Assembly: GCA_964420325.1 (NCBI GenBank)
Contig: CAYQSU010000012.1
Span: forward strand, 1-59,590
DNA: 59,590 bases
From: CAYQSU01 sp964420325
GTDB lineage: Bacteria; Pseudomonadota; Alphaproteobacteria; Rhodospirillales; Defluviicoccaceae
Direction of reading: 5' to 3'
Position numbers and translations under genes: made by a program. A model generated the notes under the pieces. The model was not told where the DNA came from. It searched no databases and saw only the letters and a list, made by a program, of their open reading frames with translations. The first letter of the stretch is position 1, and each line of letters starts with the position of its first letter. This document shows positions 8,180 to 17,012 of the stretch, one piece after another.

Positions 8180-8755
8180 ATGGCACGCAAACCGATGGCG
8201 AAGCGCACCGACCAGGCGCCGGCGCAGAGCGAGGACCAGGAGTTCATTGACAAGCTGGTGCACATCAACCGCGTCGCAAAGGTGGTCAAGGGCGGGCGGC
8301 GGTTCTCGTTCGCGGCGCTGGTCGTGGTCGGCGACGGGCGAGGCCGCGTCGGTTATGGCACCGGCAAGGCGCGCGAGGTGCCGGAGGCGATCCGCAAGGC
8401 CACGGACCGGGCCAAGCACGACATGATCCGCGTCCCGTTGAGGGACGGACGGACGCTGCACCATGATGTCACCGGCCGCTACGGCGCCGGCCGGGTGGTG
8501 CTGCGGGCGGCGCCGGCGGGCACGGGCGTGATCGCTGGCGGGCCGATGCGGGCCATCTTCGAGACCATGGGGGTGCAGGACGTGGTCGCGAAGTCGGTCG
8601 GCAGCACTAATCCCCACAACATGATCAGGGCCACCTTCTCGGCGCTGAAGGGCTGTGCCGCCCCCCGGCTCATTGCCGCCAAGCGGGGCAAGAAGGTGAG
8701 CGAGATCATCTCGCGCCGCGGCGATGCCGGCGCCGCGTCCAGGGCGCAGGATTGA
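8180..8755 (+). CDS. rpsE: 30S ribosomal protein S5
   Basis: Ribosomal protein S5, 191 residues, important for decoding fidelity and mRNA unwinding. The S5 double-stranded RNA-binding segment (DKLVHINRVAKVVKGGRRFS) and the C-terminal GTGVIAGGPMRAIFE and SNPHNM-type (STNPHNMIRATF) motifs are present. The first ~20 residues are a lineage-variable extension. Confidence 0.98.
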   Translation: MARKPMAKRTDQAPAQSEDQEFIDKLVHINRVAKVVKGGRRFSFAALVVVGDGRGRVGYGTGKAREVPEAIRKATDRAKHDMIRVPLRDGRTLHHDVTGRYGAGRVVLRAAPAGTGVIAGGPMRAIFETMGVQDVVAKSVGSTNPHNMIRATFSALKGCAAPRLIAAKRGKKVSEIISRRGDAGAASRAQD

Positions 8756-8760
8756 CCGCC

Positions 8761-8964
8761 ATGGCCTCGCCAGCAAAACGCACGCTCAAGGTGACTCAGA
8801 TCGGCAGCCCCATCGGCCGCAGGCACGATCAGCGGGCGACGCTGATGGGTCTCGGCCTCAACAAGATGAACCGGACCCGCGTTCTCGAGGACACCCCGGC
8901 GGTCCGCGGCATGATCGTCAAGGTCGGCCACCTGCTGCGGGTCGAACCGGACGGCAGCACGTGA
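8761..8964 (+). CDS. rpmD: 50S ribosomal protein L30
   Basis: Ribosomal protein L30, 67 residues, in the short bacterial form. The family core KVTQIGSPIGRRHDQRATLMGLGLNK is intact. A TTG at 8752 overlapping the rpsE stop is possible, but the ATG at 8761 gives the normal length. L30 is variably present in bacteria and is retained here between rpsE and rplO. Confidence 0.96.
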   Translation: MASPAKRTLKVTQIGSPIGRRHDQRATLMGLGLNKMNRTRVLEDTPAVRGMIVKVGHLLRVEPDGST

Positions 8965-8986
8965 TCAGGCGGAGATCGGCTGAGCC

Positions 8987-9529
8987 ATGAGATTGAACGA
9001 GCTTCGCGACAACCCCGGCGCCCGCACGGCGCGCAAGCGCGTCGGCCGCGGCATCGGATCGGGACTCGGCAAGACCGCCGGCAAGGGCCACAAGGGCCAG
9101 AAGGCGCGCAGCGGCAGCGGCGCCAAGGTCGGCTTCGAAGGCGGGCAGATGCCGCTCTATCGGCGGATGCCGAAGCGCGGGTTCAAGAACCCGCATGCGA
9201 AGCATTTCGCCGAGATCAACGTCGGCGACCTGCAGCGCGCCATCGACGCCGGCAAGCTCACGAGCTCGCAGCCCATCGACGAAGCGGCGCTGAAGGCGGC
9301 CGGGCTGGTCCGGCGGCGCCGGGACGGCGTCCGCTTGCTGGCCAAGGGCGAGATCAAGGCCGCTCTCGAGGTGCGGGTGACGGGCGCCTCGAAGGCGGCG
9401 GTGGCGGCGATCGAGAAGGCGGGCGGCAGCGTCAGCCTGACCGCTGCGAAGACCGAGACGGCCGCGGCGCCGGGGCCGCAGGCGGCGGCCGATGCCGCCC
9501 ACGGCGCCGCAGGGCCGGCGGACGACTAG
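8987..9529 (+). CDS. rplO: 50S ribosomal protein L15
   Basis: Ribosomal protein L15, 180 residues. The Gly/Arg-rich N-terminal arm (KRVGRGIGSGLGKTAGKGHK) and the GFEGGQMPLYRRMPKRGF motif are diagnostic. The family is usually 145-165 residues. The extra length is an Ala/Thr/Pro-rich C-terminal tail of about 30 residues, similar in character to the tail on L3 in this genome. Confidence 0.98.
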   Translation: MRLNELRDNPGARTARKRVGRGIGSGLGKTAGKGHKGQKARSGSGAKVGFEGGQMPLYRRMPKRGFKNPHAKHFAEINVGDLQRAIDAGKLTSSQPIDEAALKAAGLVRRRRDGVRLLAKGEIKAALEVRVTGASKAAVAAIEKAGGSVSLTAAKTETAAAPGPQAAADAAHGAAGPADD

Positions 9530-9544
9530 GCCGGCGAGAGAGCC

Positions 9545-10888
9545 ATGGCATCAGCAGCCGAGCAGCTTGCCGCGCACATCAATCTCGGGGCCTTCGCGAA
9601 GGCCACCGAACTCAAGCGGCGCCTGTGGTTCACGCTCGGCGCGTTGATCGTCTATCGGATCGGCACATACATCCCCCTGCCGGGGATCGATTCGGCGGCC
9701 GTCGCCGACATCTTCAGCCGCCAGGCCGGCGGCATCCTCGGCATGTTCAACATGTTCGCCGGCGGCGCCCTCGAGCGGATGACGATCTTCGCGCTCAACA
9801 TCATGCCGTACATCTCGGCGTCGATCATCATGCAGCTGATGACGGCGGTGGTGCCGACGCTGGAGGCCCTGAAGAAAGAGGGCGAGGCCGGCCGCAAGAA
9901 GATCAACCAGTACACCCGGTTTCTCACCGTCGCGATCACCGCGGTGCAGGCCTATGCCCTCGCCATCGGCCTGGAGGCGATGCAGTCGAGCGCGGGGCCG
10001 GCCGTCCACGACCCCGGTCTGTTCTTCCGCTTCACCACGGTGGTGACGCTGGTCGGCGGCACCATGTTCCTGATGTGGCTGGGCGAGCAGATCACCGCCC
10101 GCGGCGTCGGCAACGGCATCTCGTTGATCATCTTCTCCGGCATCGTCGCCGGGCTTCCGAGCGCGCTCGCCGGCACGCTCGAGCTCGGCCGCACCGGCGC
10201 GCTCACCGCCGGCTTCATCGTCATCCTGCTGATCATGGCGGTCGCCGTGATCTTCTTCGTCGTGTTCGTCGAGCGGGGGCAGCGCCGGATCGTCGTCCAG
10301 TACCCGAAGCGGCAGCAGGGCGGACGGATGAGCATGGGCGAGAGCAGCCACCTGCCGCTCAAGATCAACACCGCGGGCGTGATCCCGCCGATCTTCGCGA
10401 GCTCGATCCTGCTGATGCCGATGACGGTCATCGGCTTCACCGCAGGCCAGGGCCCGGACTGGATGACGACGGTTGCGGCCTATCTCGGCCACGGCCAGCC
10501 GCTGTACCTGCTGCTCTACGTGAGCCTGATCGTGTTCTTCGCCTTCTTCTACACGGCAGTGGTGTTCAACCCGGCGGATACGGCGGACAACCTGAAGAAA
10601 TACGGAGGGTTCATTCCCGGCATTCGTCCGGGACGCAACACGGCCGAGTATCTCGACAAGGTGCTGACGCGGCTGACGGTGGTGGGCTCGATCTACCTCG
10701 CCATCGTCTGTCTCCTGCCGGAGATCCTGATCTCGCGCTACGCGGTGCCCTTCTATTTCGGCGGCACGAGCCTCCTGATCGTGGTGACGGTGACGCTCGA
10801 CACCGTCGCGCAGATCCACTCCCATCTGCTGGCGCACCAATACGAAGGGCTGATCAAGAAGGCGAAACTCAGGGGGAGACGGGGGTGA
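9545..10888 (+). CDS. secY: SecY protein translocase channel subunit
   Basis: SecY, 447 residues, the ten-helix core of the Sec translocon in the inner membrane. The sequence has the TM1 region RLWFTLGALIVYRIGTYIPLPG, GGALERMTIFALNIMPYISASI and the C-terminal cytoplasmic loop with FIPGIRPGRNTAEYLD. It follows rplO by 15 nt and its TGA overlaps the GTG of adk by 4 nt, so secY and adk are translationally coupled. Confidence 0.99.
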   Translation: MASAAEQLAAHINLGAFAKATELKRRLWFTLGALIVYRIGTYIPLPGIDSAAVADIFSRQAGGILGMFNMFAGGALERMTIFALNIMPYISASIIMQLMTAVVPTLEALKKEGEAGRKKINQYTRFLTVAITAVQAYALAIGLEAMQSSAGPAVHDPGLFFRFTTVVTLVGGTMFLMWLGEQITARGVGNGISLIIFSGIVAGLPSALAGTLELGRTGALTAGFIVILLIMAVAVIFFVVFVERGQRRIVVQYPKRQQGGRMSMGESSHLPLKINTAGVIPPIFASSILLMPMTVIGFTAGQGPDWMTTVAAYLGHGQPLYLLLYVSLIVFFAFFYTAVVFNPADTADNLKKYGGFIPGIRPGRNTAEYLDKVLTRLTVVGSIYLAIVCLLPEILISRYAVPFYFGGTSLLIVVTVTLDTVAQIHSHLLAHQYEGLIKKAKLRGRRG

Positions 10889-11544
10889 ACCTGATTCTGT
10901 TCGGCCCGCCCGGAGCCGGCAAGGGAACCCAGGCGAAGCGCCTCGAGGACCGGCTCGGCGTCGCCCACCTGTCGACCGGCGACATGCTGCGCGCCGAGGT
11001 GGCGGAGGGCAGCGAGATCGGCCGCGAGGCGGCGACGATCATGAAGGCGGGCCGCCTGGTGCCGGACCGGCTGATCATCGGCATGATCAGCCGGCGTCTC
11101 GATCGCGACGAATGCCGGAACGGCTTCATCCTCGACGGCTTTCCGCGCACGGTGGCCCAGGCGAAGGCACTGGACGCGATGGTCGGGGAGAAGAAAATCG
11201 CGCTCGACCACGTCATCTCGATCGAGGTCGACGACGAGGCGATGGTCCAGCGGATCACCGGGCGGTTCACCTGCGCGCGCTGTGGCGAGGGGTACCACGA
11301 CACCTTCAAGCGGCCGAAACGGGACAACGTCTGCGACGTCTGCGGCAGCTCCGAGTTCGTCCGCCGCAGCGACGACAACGCCGAAACGGTGCGCGAGCGG
11401 CTCAAGGCCTACCACGCCGAGACGAAGCCGATCCTCGACCACTACCGGGAACAGGGTCTCGTTCGCCCGGTCGACGGCATGCTGCCCATCGACCGGGTGA
11501 CGGAACAGCTGGAGGCGGCGATCGCGTCCGGCCGAGCCAGTTGA
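10885..11544 (+). CDS. adk: Adenylate kinase
   Basis: Adenylate kinase, 219 residues, interconverts ATP+AMP and 2 ADP. The P-loop GPPGAGKGTQ is at residues 7-16. The LID domain keeps a four-cysteine zinc site (CARC, then 16 residues, then CDVC), the long metal-binding variant. The start is the GTG in the GTGA overlap with the secY stop; the protein then begins with the usual NLILFGPPGAGKGTQ. Its stop codon lies inside the -35 element of the next promoter. Confidence 0.98.
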   Translation: MNLILFGPPGAGKGTQAKRLEDRLGVAHLSTGDMLRAEVAEGSEIGREAATIMKAGRLVPDRLIIGMISRRLDRDECRNGFILDGFPRTVAQAKALDAMVGEKKIALDHVISIEVDDEAMVQRITGRFTCARCGEGYHDTFKRPKRDNVCDVCGSSEFVRRSDDNAETVRERLKAYHAETKPILDHYREQGLVRPVDGMLPIDRVTEQLEAAIASGRAS

Positions 11545-11568
11545 CTACGGGGGGGTCGGCCTTATAAT
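11541..11568 (+). promoter_or_regulatory. Sigma-70-type promoter for rpsM-rpsK-rpoA-rplQ
   Basis: TTGACT at 11541-11546 and a perfect TATAAT at 11563-11568 are separated by 16 nt. The -35 hexamer overlaps the adk stop codon. A start near 11575 would leave a leader of about 57 nt before rpsM. The match is far better than chance in such GC-rich DNA. It implies that the alpha operon genes have their own transcript. Confidence 0.75.
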
Positions 11569-11631
11569 CCGCCGGTTGCCGTCCCGACAGAATTCCGGCG
11601 AATCGACGAAGACAAGCATGGAGGGCGCAGA

Positions 11632-12009
11632 GTGGCGCGCATTGCTGGTGTAAACATACCGACGAACAAGCGAGTCGAGGTCGCCCTCACCTACATTCAC
11701 GGTATCGGGCGAACGACGGCCCGCCAGATCTGCGCCAAACTGAGCATTCCGGTGTCGCGCCGCGTCCAGGAGTTGAGCGACGACGAGGTGATGCGTCTCC
11801 GCGAGGTCGTCGACGGCGAGCACAAGGTCGAGGGCGACCTTCGCCGCGAGGTGGCGATGAACATCAAGCGGCTGATGGACCTCGGATGCTACAGAGGGCT
11901 GCGGCACCGTCGGGGTCTGCCGGTGCGCGGTCAGCGGACGCATACCAACGCGCGCACCCGCAAAGGTCGGGCGAGGCCCATTGCCGGCAAGAAGAAGGCG
12001 ACTAAATAA
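11632..12009 (+). CDS. rpsM: 30S ribosomal protein S13
   Basis: Ribosomal protein S13, 125 residues, contacts tRNA and forms intersubunit bridges. It begins with GTG (ARIAGVNIPTNKRVEVALT) and ends with the basic tail GLPVRGQRTHTNARTRKGR. GGAGGG precedes the start by about 10 nt. rpmJ and infA, often found before rpsM in other phyla, are absent here, as is common in Alphaproteobacteria. Confidence 0.98.
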   Translation: MARIAGVNIPTNKRVEVALTYIHGIGRTTARQICAKLSIPVSRRVQELSDDEVMRLREVVDGEHKVEGDLRREVAMNIKRLMDLGCYRGLRHRRGLPVRGQRTHTNARTRKGRARPIAGKKKATK

Positions 12010-12025
12010 CTCGTAGGATTGGATG

Positions 12026-12415
12026 ATGGCAAAAGCACCGCAGCGCCCCCGTCGCCGCGAACGAAAGAACATTACCTCTGGCGTGGCCCACATCAACGCC
12101 ACGTTCAACAACACGTTGATCACCATCACGGACGCCCAGGGCAACTCGATCTCGTGGTCGTCGGCGGGATCCCAGGGGTTCAAGGGGTCGCGCAAGTCGA
12201 CCCCCTATGCGGCACAGGTGGCCGCCGAGGATGCGGCCCGGAAGGCGGCGGAACACGGCATGAAGACCCTGGAGGTCGAGGTCAAGGGGCCGGGTTCCGG
12301 CCGCGAATCGGCGTTGCGGGCGCTGCAGTCGGCAGGCTTCGTCATCACGGCGATCAGGGATGTGACGCCGATACCCCATAACGGGTGTCGCCCGCGAAAG
12401 CGGCGGCGGGTCTAG
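12026..12415 (+). CDS. rpsK: 30S ribosomal protein S11
   Basis: Ribosomal protein S11, 129 residues, located at the platform near the E site. It contains KNITSGVAHINATFNNTLIT, and the C-terminus has TPIPHNGCRPRKRRRV. Two adjacent ATG codons (12023 and 12026) are possible. The second gives the usual MAKAPQRPRRR start. Confidence 0.98.
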   Translation: MAKAPQRPRRRERKNITSGVAHINATFNNTLITITDAQGNSISWSSAGSQGFKGSRKSTPYAAQVAAEDAARKAAEHGMKTLEVEVKGPGSGRESALRALQSAGFVITAIRDVTPIPHNGCRPRKRRRV

Positions 12416-12528
12416 CCCGTTGCCTGCCGGCGACCGTCGCTGAGCATACGAACGAGATCGGGCCGCAAGCGATGCCTGCCATCCCGGCTGTTGTCCATAC
12501 TGGCTTTTCCGAGCGTGAGGTTGGCGCA

Positions 12529-13545
12529 GTGATCCAAAGGAATTGGCAAACCCTGATCAAACCGTCCCGGTTGGAGATCGTCCCCGGAACCGAGCCGCGG
12601 GTGAAGGCGACGATCGTCGCCGAGCCTCTAGAGCGTGGGTTCGGATTGACGCTCGGCAACGCGCTCCGACGCGTGCTGCTGTCCTCGCTGCAGGGTGCGG
12701 CGGTGACGGCGGTGCAGATCGACGGGGTGGTGCACGAATTTTCGTCCATCCCCGGCGTCCGCGAGGACGTCACCGACATCGTGCTGAACATCAAGTCGCT
12801 CGCGCTCCGCATGGGCGGCGAGGGACCGAAGCGCATGTACCTCCGCGCCGAGGGGCCCGGCGAGGTGACGGCGGCGATGATCGACACCGGGCACGACATC
12901 GAGGTGATGAACCCCGATCTGGTCATCTGCAGCCTCGATACCGGGGCGCATCTCTCGATGGAGCTGACCGTCGAAGCCGGCAAGGGCTACGCGGCGGCGG
13001 GGGTGTCCCGGGCCGAAGACGCGCCGATCGGGCTCATTCCCGTCGATGCGATCTTTTCGCCCGTGCGTAACGTCAAGTACAAGGTGGAGAATACCCGTGT
13101 CGGCCAGGTGACCGACCACGACAAGCTGTCGATGGAGGTGACGACCAACGCCGCCGTGAGCCCCGAGGACGCGGTGGCCCTGGCGGCGCGGATCCTTCAG
13201 GACCAGCTGCAGCTGTTCATCAACTTCGAGGAGCCGCAGGCCGCGGTCGAGGAGGAGCGGCGGGAGGAGTTGCCGTTCAATCGCAACCTCCTTCGCAAGG
13301 TCGACGAGCTCGAGCTCTCGGTCCGCTCCGCCAACTGCCTCAAGAACGACAACATCATCTATATCGGCGACCTGGTGCAGAAGTCCGAGGCCGACATGCT
13401 GCGGACGCCCAACTTCGGGCGCAAGTCGCTCAACGAGATCAAGGAGGTGCTTGCCCAGATGGGGCTCCACCTAGGCATGGAGATCACGAACTGGCCGCCG
13501 GACAACATCGAGGAGCTGGCGAGGAGGCTCGAAGAGCCGTACTAG
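12529..13545 (+). CDS. rpoA: RNA polymerase alpha subunit
   Basis: RNA polymerase alpha subunit, 338 residues with the GTG start at 12529 (MIQRNWQTLIKPSRLEI), matching the family length. The N-terminal assembly domain carries FGLTLGNALRRVLLSSLQGAAVT. The C-terminal domain, which binds UP elements and activators, has LSVRSANCLKNDNIIYIGDLV and FGRKSLNEIKEVL. The frame stays open 48 codons further upstream, overlapping rpsK, but that part lacks family similarity. It lies between rpsK and rplQ as in the alpha operon. Confidence 0.98.
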   Translation: MIQRNWQTLIKPSRLEIVPGTEPRVKATIVAEPLERGFGLTLGNALRRVLLSSLQGAAVTAVQIDGVVHEFSSIPGVREDVTDIVLNIKSLALRMGGEGPKRMYLRAEGPGEVTAAMIDTGHDIEVMNPDLVICSLDTGAHLSMELTVEAGKGYAAAGVSRAEDAPIGLIPVDAIFSPVRNVKYKVENTRVGQVTDHDKLSMEVTTNAAVSPEDAVALAARILQDQLQLFINFEEPQAAVEEERREELPFNRNLLRKVDELELSVRSANCLKNDNIIYIGDLVQKSEADMLRTPNFGRKSLNEIKEVLAQMGLHLGMEITNWPPDNIEELARRLEEPY

Positions 13546-13590
13546 CCGTGCCGCCGCCGCCGGCGCGGCGCAACAGGGAGAGACCGACGA

Positions 13591-14013
13591 ATGCGACACC
13601 GGCTGAGCGGACGCAAGCTGAACCGGACGAGCGCGCATCGCAAGGCGATGTTCGCCAACATGACCGTCTCTCTGCTCCGGCATGAGCAGATCCAGACCAC
13701 CGTGCCCAAGGCCAAGGAGCTTCGCCGGGTCGCCGACCGGATGATTACCCTCGGCAAGCGCGGCAGCCTTCACGCGAGGCGGCAGGCGGCGGCGTTTCTG
13801 CGCGACGACGGCATCCTCCGCAAGCTGTTCGGGCCGCTGGCCGAGCGCTACAGGACACGCCCCGGCGGCTATACGCGGGTGCTGAGGGCCGGCTTCCGCT
13901 ATGGCGACAACGCGCCGATCGCGGTCATCGAGCTCGTCGACCGCGACCGCGACGCCAAGGGCGCGGAGGACCGTGCCCGCCTGGCGGCGGCGGAAGCGAC
14001 CCAGGAGGACTAG
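13591..14013 (+). CDS. rplQ: 50S ribosomal protein L17
   Basis: Ribosomal protein L17, 140 residues. It begins MRHRLSGRKLNRTSAHRKAM and contains LLRHEQIQTTVPKAKELRRV and RPGGYTRVLRAGFRYGDNAP, all family signatures. It is the last gene of the ribosomal supercluster and is followed by a GC-rich hairpin. Confidence 0.98.
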   Translation: MRHRLSGRKLNRTSAHRKAMFANMTVSLLRHEQIQTTVPKAKELRRVADRMITLGKRGSLHARRQAAAFLRDDGILRKLFGPLAERYRTRPGGYTRVLRAGFRYGDNAPIAVIELVDRDRDAKGAEDRARLAAAEATQED

Positions 14014-14021
14014 GCGGGGCG

Positions 14022-14041
14022 GGCTCGCGCTCCCGCGAGCC
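14022..14041 (+). terminator. GC-rich hairpin after rplQ
   Basis: An 8-bp perfect stem, GGCTCGCG (14022-14029) with CGCGAGCC (14034-14041), closes a 4-nt loop. It starts 9 nt after the rplQ stop. There is no U-tract, so it may be an mRNA end-stabiliser or part of a Rho-type end rather than a classical intrinsic terminator. Confidence 0.45.
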
Positions 14042-14127
14042 GTCTGGGTCCCCGTTCGTCGCCCCGGCGGCGGCCGGCGGGGTTGGGCGGTGGCTGCCGC
14101 GCAAGGCACGCGGCCGCCGCTGAGCGG

Positions 14128-15555
14128 ATGATGCGGTCGATCTCTCGCTGGTTCTTTCTCCACGCGGTTGCGGCGATCCTTGTCGCGGTCGGCACGGTCG
14201 CCGCCGACGCCGAGGAGCGCCGGGTCCCGTCGGCGCGGGACGAGGTGCTGCTCTCCTATGCTCCCGTCGTCAAGCGGGCGGCTCCGGCGGTGGTCAACAT
14301 CTTCAGCACGCGAATGGTGTCGGCCCGACGCACCGTGCCGCCCCTGTTCGATGATCCGTTCTTCCGCCGGTTCTTCGGCGAGGACTTCCCGCGCGGCGTC
14401 CCCCGGACCCGCGTTCAGAACTCGCTCGGCTCGGGCGTGATCGTGCGCGAGGACGGTATCATCGTCACCAACCATCACGTCATCGCCGGCGCCGACGAGA
14501 TCACCGTGGCGCTCCGCGACCGCCGCGAGTTCCAGGCCCAGCTCGTCGGGTCCGACGAGCGCACCGATCTGGCGGTGCTGCGGATCGGCGCCGGCGGCGA
14601 GCCCTTGCCGGTGGTGGCCTTCCGCGATTCGGACGAGGTCGAGGTTGGCGATCTGGTGCTGGCCATCGGTAATCCGTTCGGAGTCGGTCAGACCGTCACC
14701 AGCGGCATCGTCTCGGCCCAGGCGCAGACCCGCGTCGGCATCAGGGACCTCAACTTCTTCATCCAGACGGACGCCGCCATCAATCCGGGCAACTCCGGCG
14801 GCGCGCTCGTCGACATGACCGGCCGGCTGATCGGCATCAACACCGCGATCTACTCCAACAGCGGCGGCTCGCTCGGCATCGGCTTCGCCATCCCGTCCAA
14901 CATGGTTCGCTCGGTGCTGGCGGGTGTCGTCAGCGGCGGCAGGCTGGTTCGCCCGTGGCTCGGCGCGTGGGGCAAGGCGCTGACCGCGGAGATTGCCGAG
15001 TCCCTCGGCATGGCGAGACCGGCCGGCGTCCTGATCGACGACGTCTACCCGGGCGGCCCCGCCGACGGCGCCGGGCTTCGCGTCGGCGACGTTGTTGTGG
15101 CCCTCGGCGACCATGCCGTGGACGGCCCCGAGGCGCTCGACTATCGCCTAGCGACCCAGGAGGTCGGCACGGCCGCGACGCTGCGCCTCTGGCGGCGGGG
15201 TCAAACGCTCGAGCTCGACGTCGCTCTGCCCGCTCCTCCCGAGGTTCCGACGCGGGACACCTCGACGCTGGCGGGCAGCCATCCCTTGGCCGGTGCCGTC
15301 ATCGCCAATCTCTCCCCGGCGGTCGCCGAGGAGATGGGGCTGAAGCACTATCGGTCGGGCGCCATCGTGACAGCCTTCGCCCGCGGAGCGCCGGCGCGGC
15401 GGGTCGGCTTCCAGATCGGCGACCGCATCCTTAGCGTCAACGGCAAGACCATCGGATCGGTTCAGGACCTGAAGCGAGGCCTCGGCACGAACGCCCGCCG
15501 CTGGCAGATCACGCTGCAGCGCGGCGGCGAAACCATCACGTGGCTGTTCCAGTGA
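14128..15555 (+). CDS. degP: Periplasmic DegP/DegQ-type serine protease
   Basis: HtrA-family protease, 475 residues. A signal peptide covers about residues 1-26 (MMRSISRWFFLHAVAAILVA). The trypsin-like domain has the triad His117 (TNHHVIAG), Asp147 (RTDLAVL) and Ser223 (GNSGGAL). Two PDZ domains follow (near residues 285-370 and 390-475). It degrades or refolds damaged envelope proteins. The start at 14128 is chosen because the two Met codons are followed by the signal peptide. The stop overlaps the rarA ATG by one base. rplQ-degP-rarA is a familiar alphaproteobacterial order. Which HtrA paralogue it is (DegP, DegQ or MucD) is not resolved. Confidence 0.93.
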   Translation: MMRSISRWFFLHAVAAILVAVGTVAADAEERRVPSARDEVLLSYAPVVKRAAPAVVNIFSTRMVSARRTVPPLFDDPFFRRFFGEDFPRGVPRTRVQNSLGSGVIVREDGIIVTNHHVIAGADEITVALRDRREFQAQLVGSDERTDLAVLRIGAGGEPLPVVAFRDSDEVEVGDLVLAIGNPFGVGQTVTSGIVSAQAQTRVGIRDLNFFIQTDAAINPGNSGGALVDMTGRLIGINTAIYSNSGGSLGIGFAIPSNMVRSVLAGVVSGGRLVRPWLGAWGKALTAEIAESLGMARPAGVLIDDVYPGGPADGAGLRVGDVVVALGDHAVDGPEALDYRLATQEVGTAATLRLWRRGQTLELDVALPAPPEVPTRDTSTLAGSHPLAGAVIANLSPAVAEEMGLKHYRSGAIVTAFARGAPARRVGFQIGDRILSVNGKTIGSVQDLKRGLGTNARRWQITLQRGGETITWLFQ

Positions 15556-16877
15556 TGGCGACGCTGTTCGAAGCGCAGGCGCCGAGGCCGCTCGCCGACC
15601 GACTGAGGCCGACGAGCCTCGCCGAGGTGGTCGGTCAGGATCACCTTCTGGCCAGGGAAGGGCCGATCGGCCGCATGGTCGCCAGCGGCCACATCGGCTC
15701 GCTGGTCCTGTGGGGCCCGCCCGGGTCGGGCAAGACGACGATCGCCCGCCTGCTCGCCGAGCACACGGATCTGCATTTCGAGCCCCTGTCGGCGGTGTTC
15801 ACCGGCGTCGCCGATCTCAGGCGGATCTTCGATGCGGCGAAGAAGCGCCGCGCCGCCGGGCAGGGCACGCTCCTCTTCATCGACGAGATCCACCGCTTCA
15901 ATCGCGCCCAGCAGGACGGCTTTCTGCCCTACGTCGAGGACGGAACCGTCATCCTCGTCGGCGCGACCACGGAGAATCCCTCCTTCGAGCTCAATCCGCC
16001 GCTGCTCTCGCGCTGCCGGGTCCTCGTCCTCAACCGCCTCGACGACGCCTCGCTCGCGGCGCTGCTCGAGCGCGCCGAGGCCCATCTCGGTCGCGCGCTC
16101 CCTCTCGATGCCGACGCCCGGGCGGCGCTCAGGGCGATGGCCGACGGCGACGGCCGCTATCTCTTCAACATGGTCGAGGTGCTCGCCGATCTGCCGCCCG
16201 AACCGCTTCTCGATGCGGCGGCGCTGGCCGAGATCGTGCAGCGCCGCATGCCGCTGTACGACAAGGCGCAGGAAGGCCACTACAACCTGATCAGCGCCCT
16301 GCACAAGTCGCTCCGCGGCTCGGACACCGATGCGGCGCTCTACTGGTTCGCCCGCATGATCGTCGGCGGCGAGGACCCGCACTACATCGCCCGGCGCCTG
16401 GTGCGGTTCGCCGTCGAGGACGTCGGCCTTGCCGATCCGCAGGCGCTGGTGCAGGCGATCGCCGCCTGGGAGGCCTACGAACGGCTGGGCTCGCCCGAGG
16501 GGGAGCTGGCGCTGGTGCAGTGCGTGATCTATCTCGGCTCCTCGCCCAAGTCGAACGCCGCCTACCTCGCCGAGGGCGCCGCCCTGGCGGCGGCACGGGA
16601 GACCGGCTCGCTGATGCCGCCCAAGCACATCCTCAATGCGCCGACGCGGCTGATGCGGACGCTTGGCTACGGTCGAGGCTATCAGTACGACCACGACGCC
16701 CCCGACGGTTTCTCTGGTCAGGACTACTTCCCAGACGACATGCCTCGGCGCCGCTTCTACCGGCCGGGCCAGCGCGGCTTCGAAAAGGAGATCGCCGCCC
16801 GTCTGACCTACTGGCAGCGGCTGCGCAGCGAACGCACCCGGTATCCCCGAGGCCCTAAGCCCGAGGAACCGCTTTGA
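15555..16877 (+). CDS. rarA: Replication-associated recombination ATPase RarA
   Basis: RarA/MgsA (WRNIP1 family) clamp-loader-like AAA+ ATPase, 440 residues, acting at stalled replication forks. Walker A GPPGSGKT is at residues 54-61 and Walker B LLFIDE at 106-111. The C-terminal MgsA domain contains YDKAQEGHYNLISALHKSLR and the ALYWFARM segment. The ATG at 15555 is embedded in the degP stop (TGATG). A GTG at 15540 would add five residues. Confidence 0.96.
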   Translation: MATLFEAQAPRPLADRLRPTSLAEVVGQDHLLAREGPIGRMVASGHIGSLVLWGPPGSGKTTIARLLAEHTDLHFEPLSAVFTGVADLRRIFDAAKKRRAAGQGTLLFIDEIHRFNRAQQDGFLPYVEDGTVILVGATTENPSFELNPPLLSRCRVLVLNRLDDASLAALLERAEAHLGRALPLDADARAALRAMADGDGRYLFNMVEVLADLPPEPLLDAAALAEIVQRRMPLYDKAQEGHYNLISALHKSLRGSDTDAALYWFARMIVGGEDPHYIARRLVRFAVEDVGLADPQALVQAIAAWEAYERLGSPEGELALVQCVIYLGSSPKSNAAYLAEGAALAAARETGSLMPPKHILNAPTRLMRTLGYGRGYQYDHDAPDGFSGQDYFPDDMPRRRFYRPGQRGFEKEIAARLTYWQRLRSERTRYPRGPKPEEPL

Positions 16878-16900
16878 TATTCCCGCAAAACGTGTAGAAT
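16874..16900 (+). promoter_or_regulatory. Possible promoter before the HAD hydrolase
   Basis: TTGATA (16874-16879) and TAGAAT (16895-16900) each match the sigma-70 hexamers at 5 of 6 positions. They are spaced 15 nt, shorter than the optimum. The element overlaps the end of rarA. If real, transcription would start near 16907, so the GTG at 16902 could not be the start of the next gene. Confidence 0.4.
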
Positions 16901-17012
16901 CGTGCCCAGCCTGTGCACCTTGAGCCGGCGCGGCGGCGGCGACTTGATTCGATCGCGGCGCGTCGACACCTTACAGGCACGCCTTGCCGAAGACTGGGAA
17001 CGGTGGACGATC

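Noticed and set aside
9551..10840. Long minus-strand frame opposite secY
   Set aside because: Shadow frame of GC-rich coding DNA; the His/Asp/Arg-rich product does not look like a protein family.
16902..17012. Longer N-terminus of the beta-PGM-like protein from GTG 16902
   Set aside because: The added residues are low-complexity, have no Shine-Dalgarno, and the possible promoter at 16874-16900 would start transcription after this codon.
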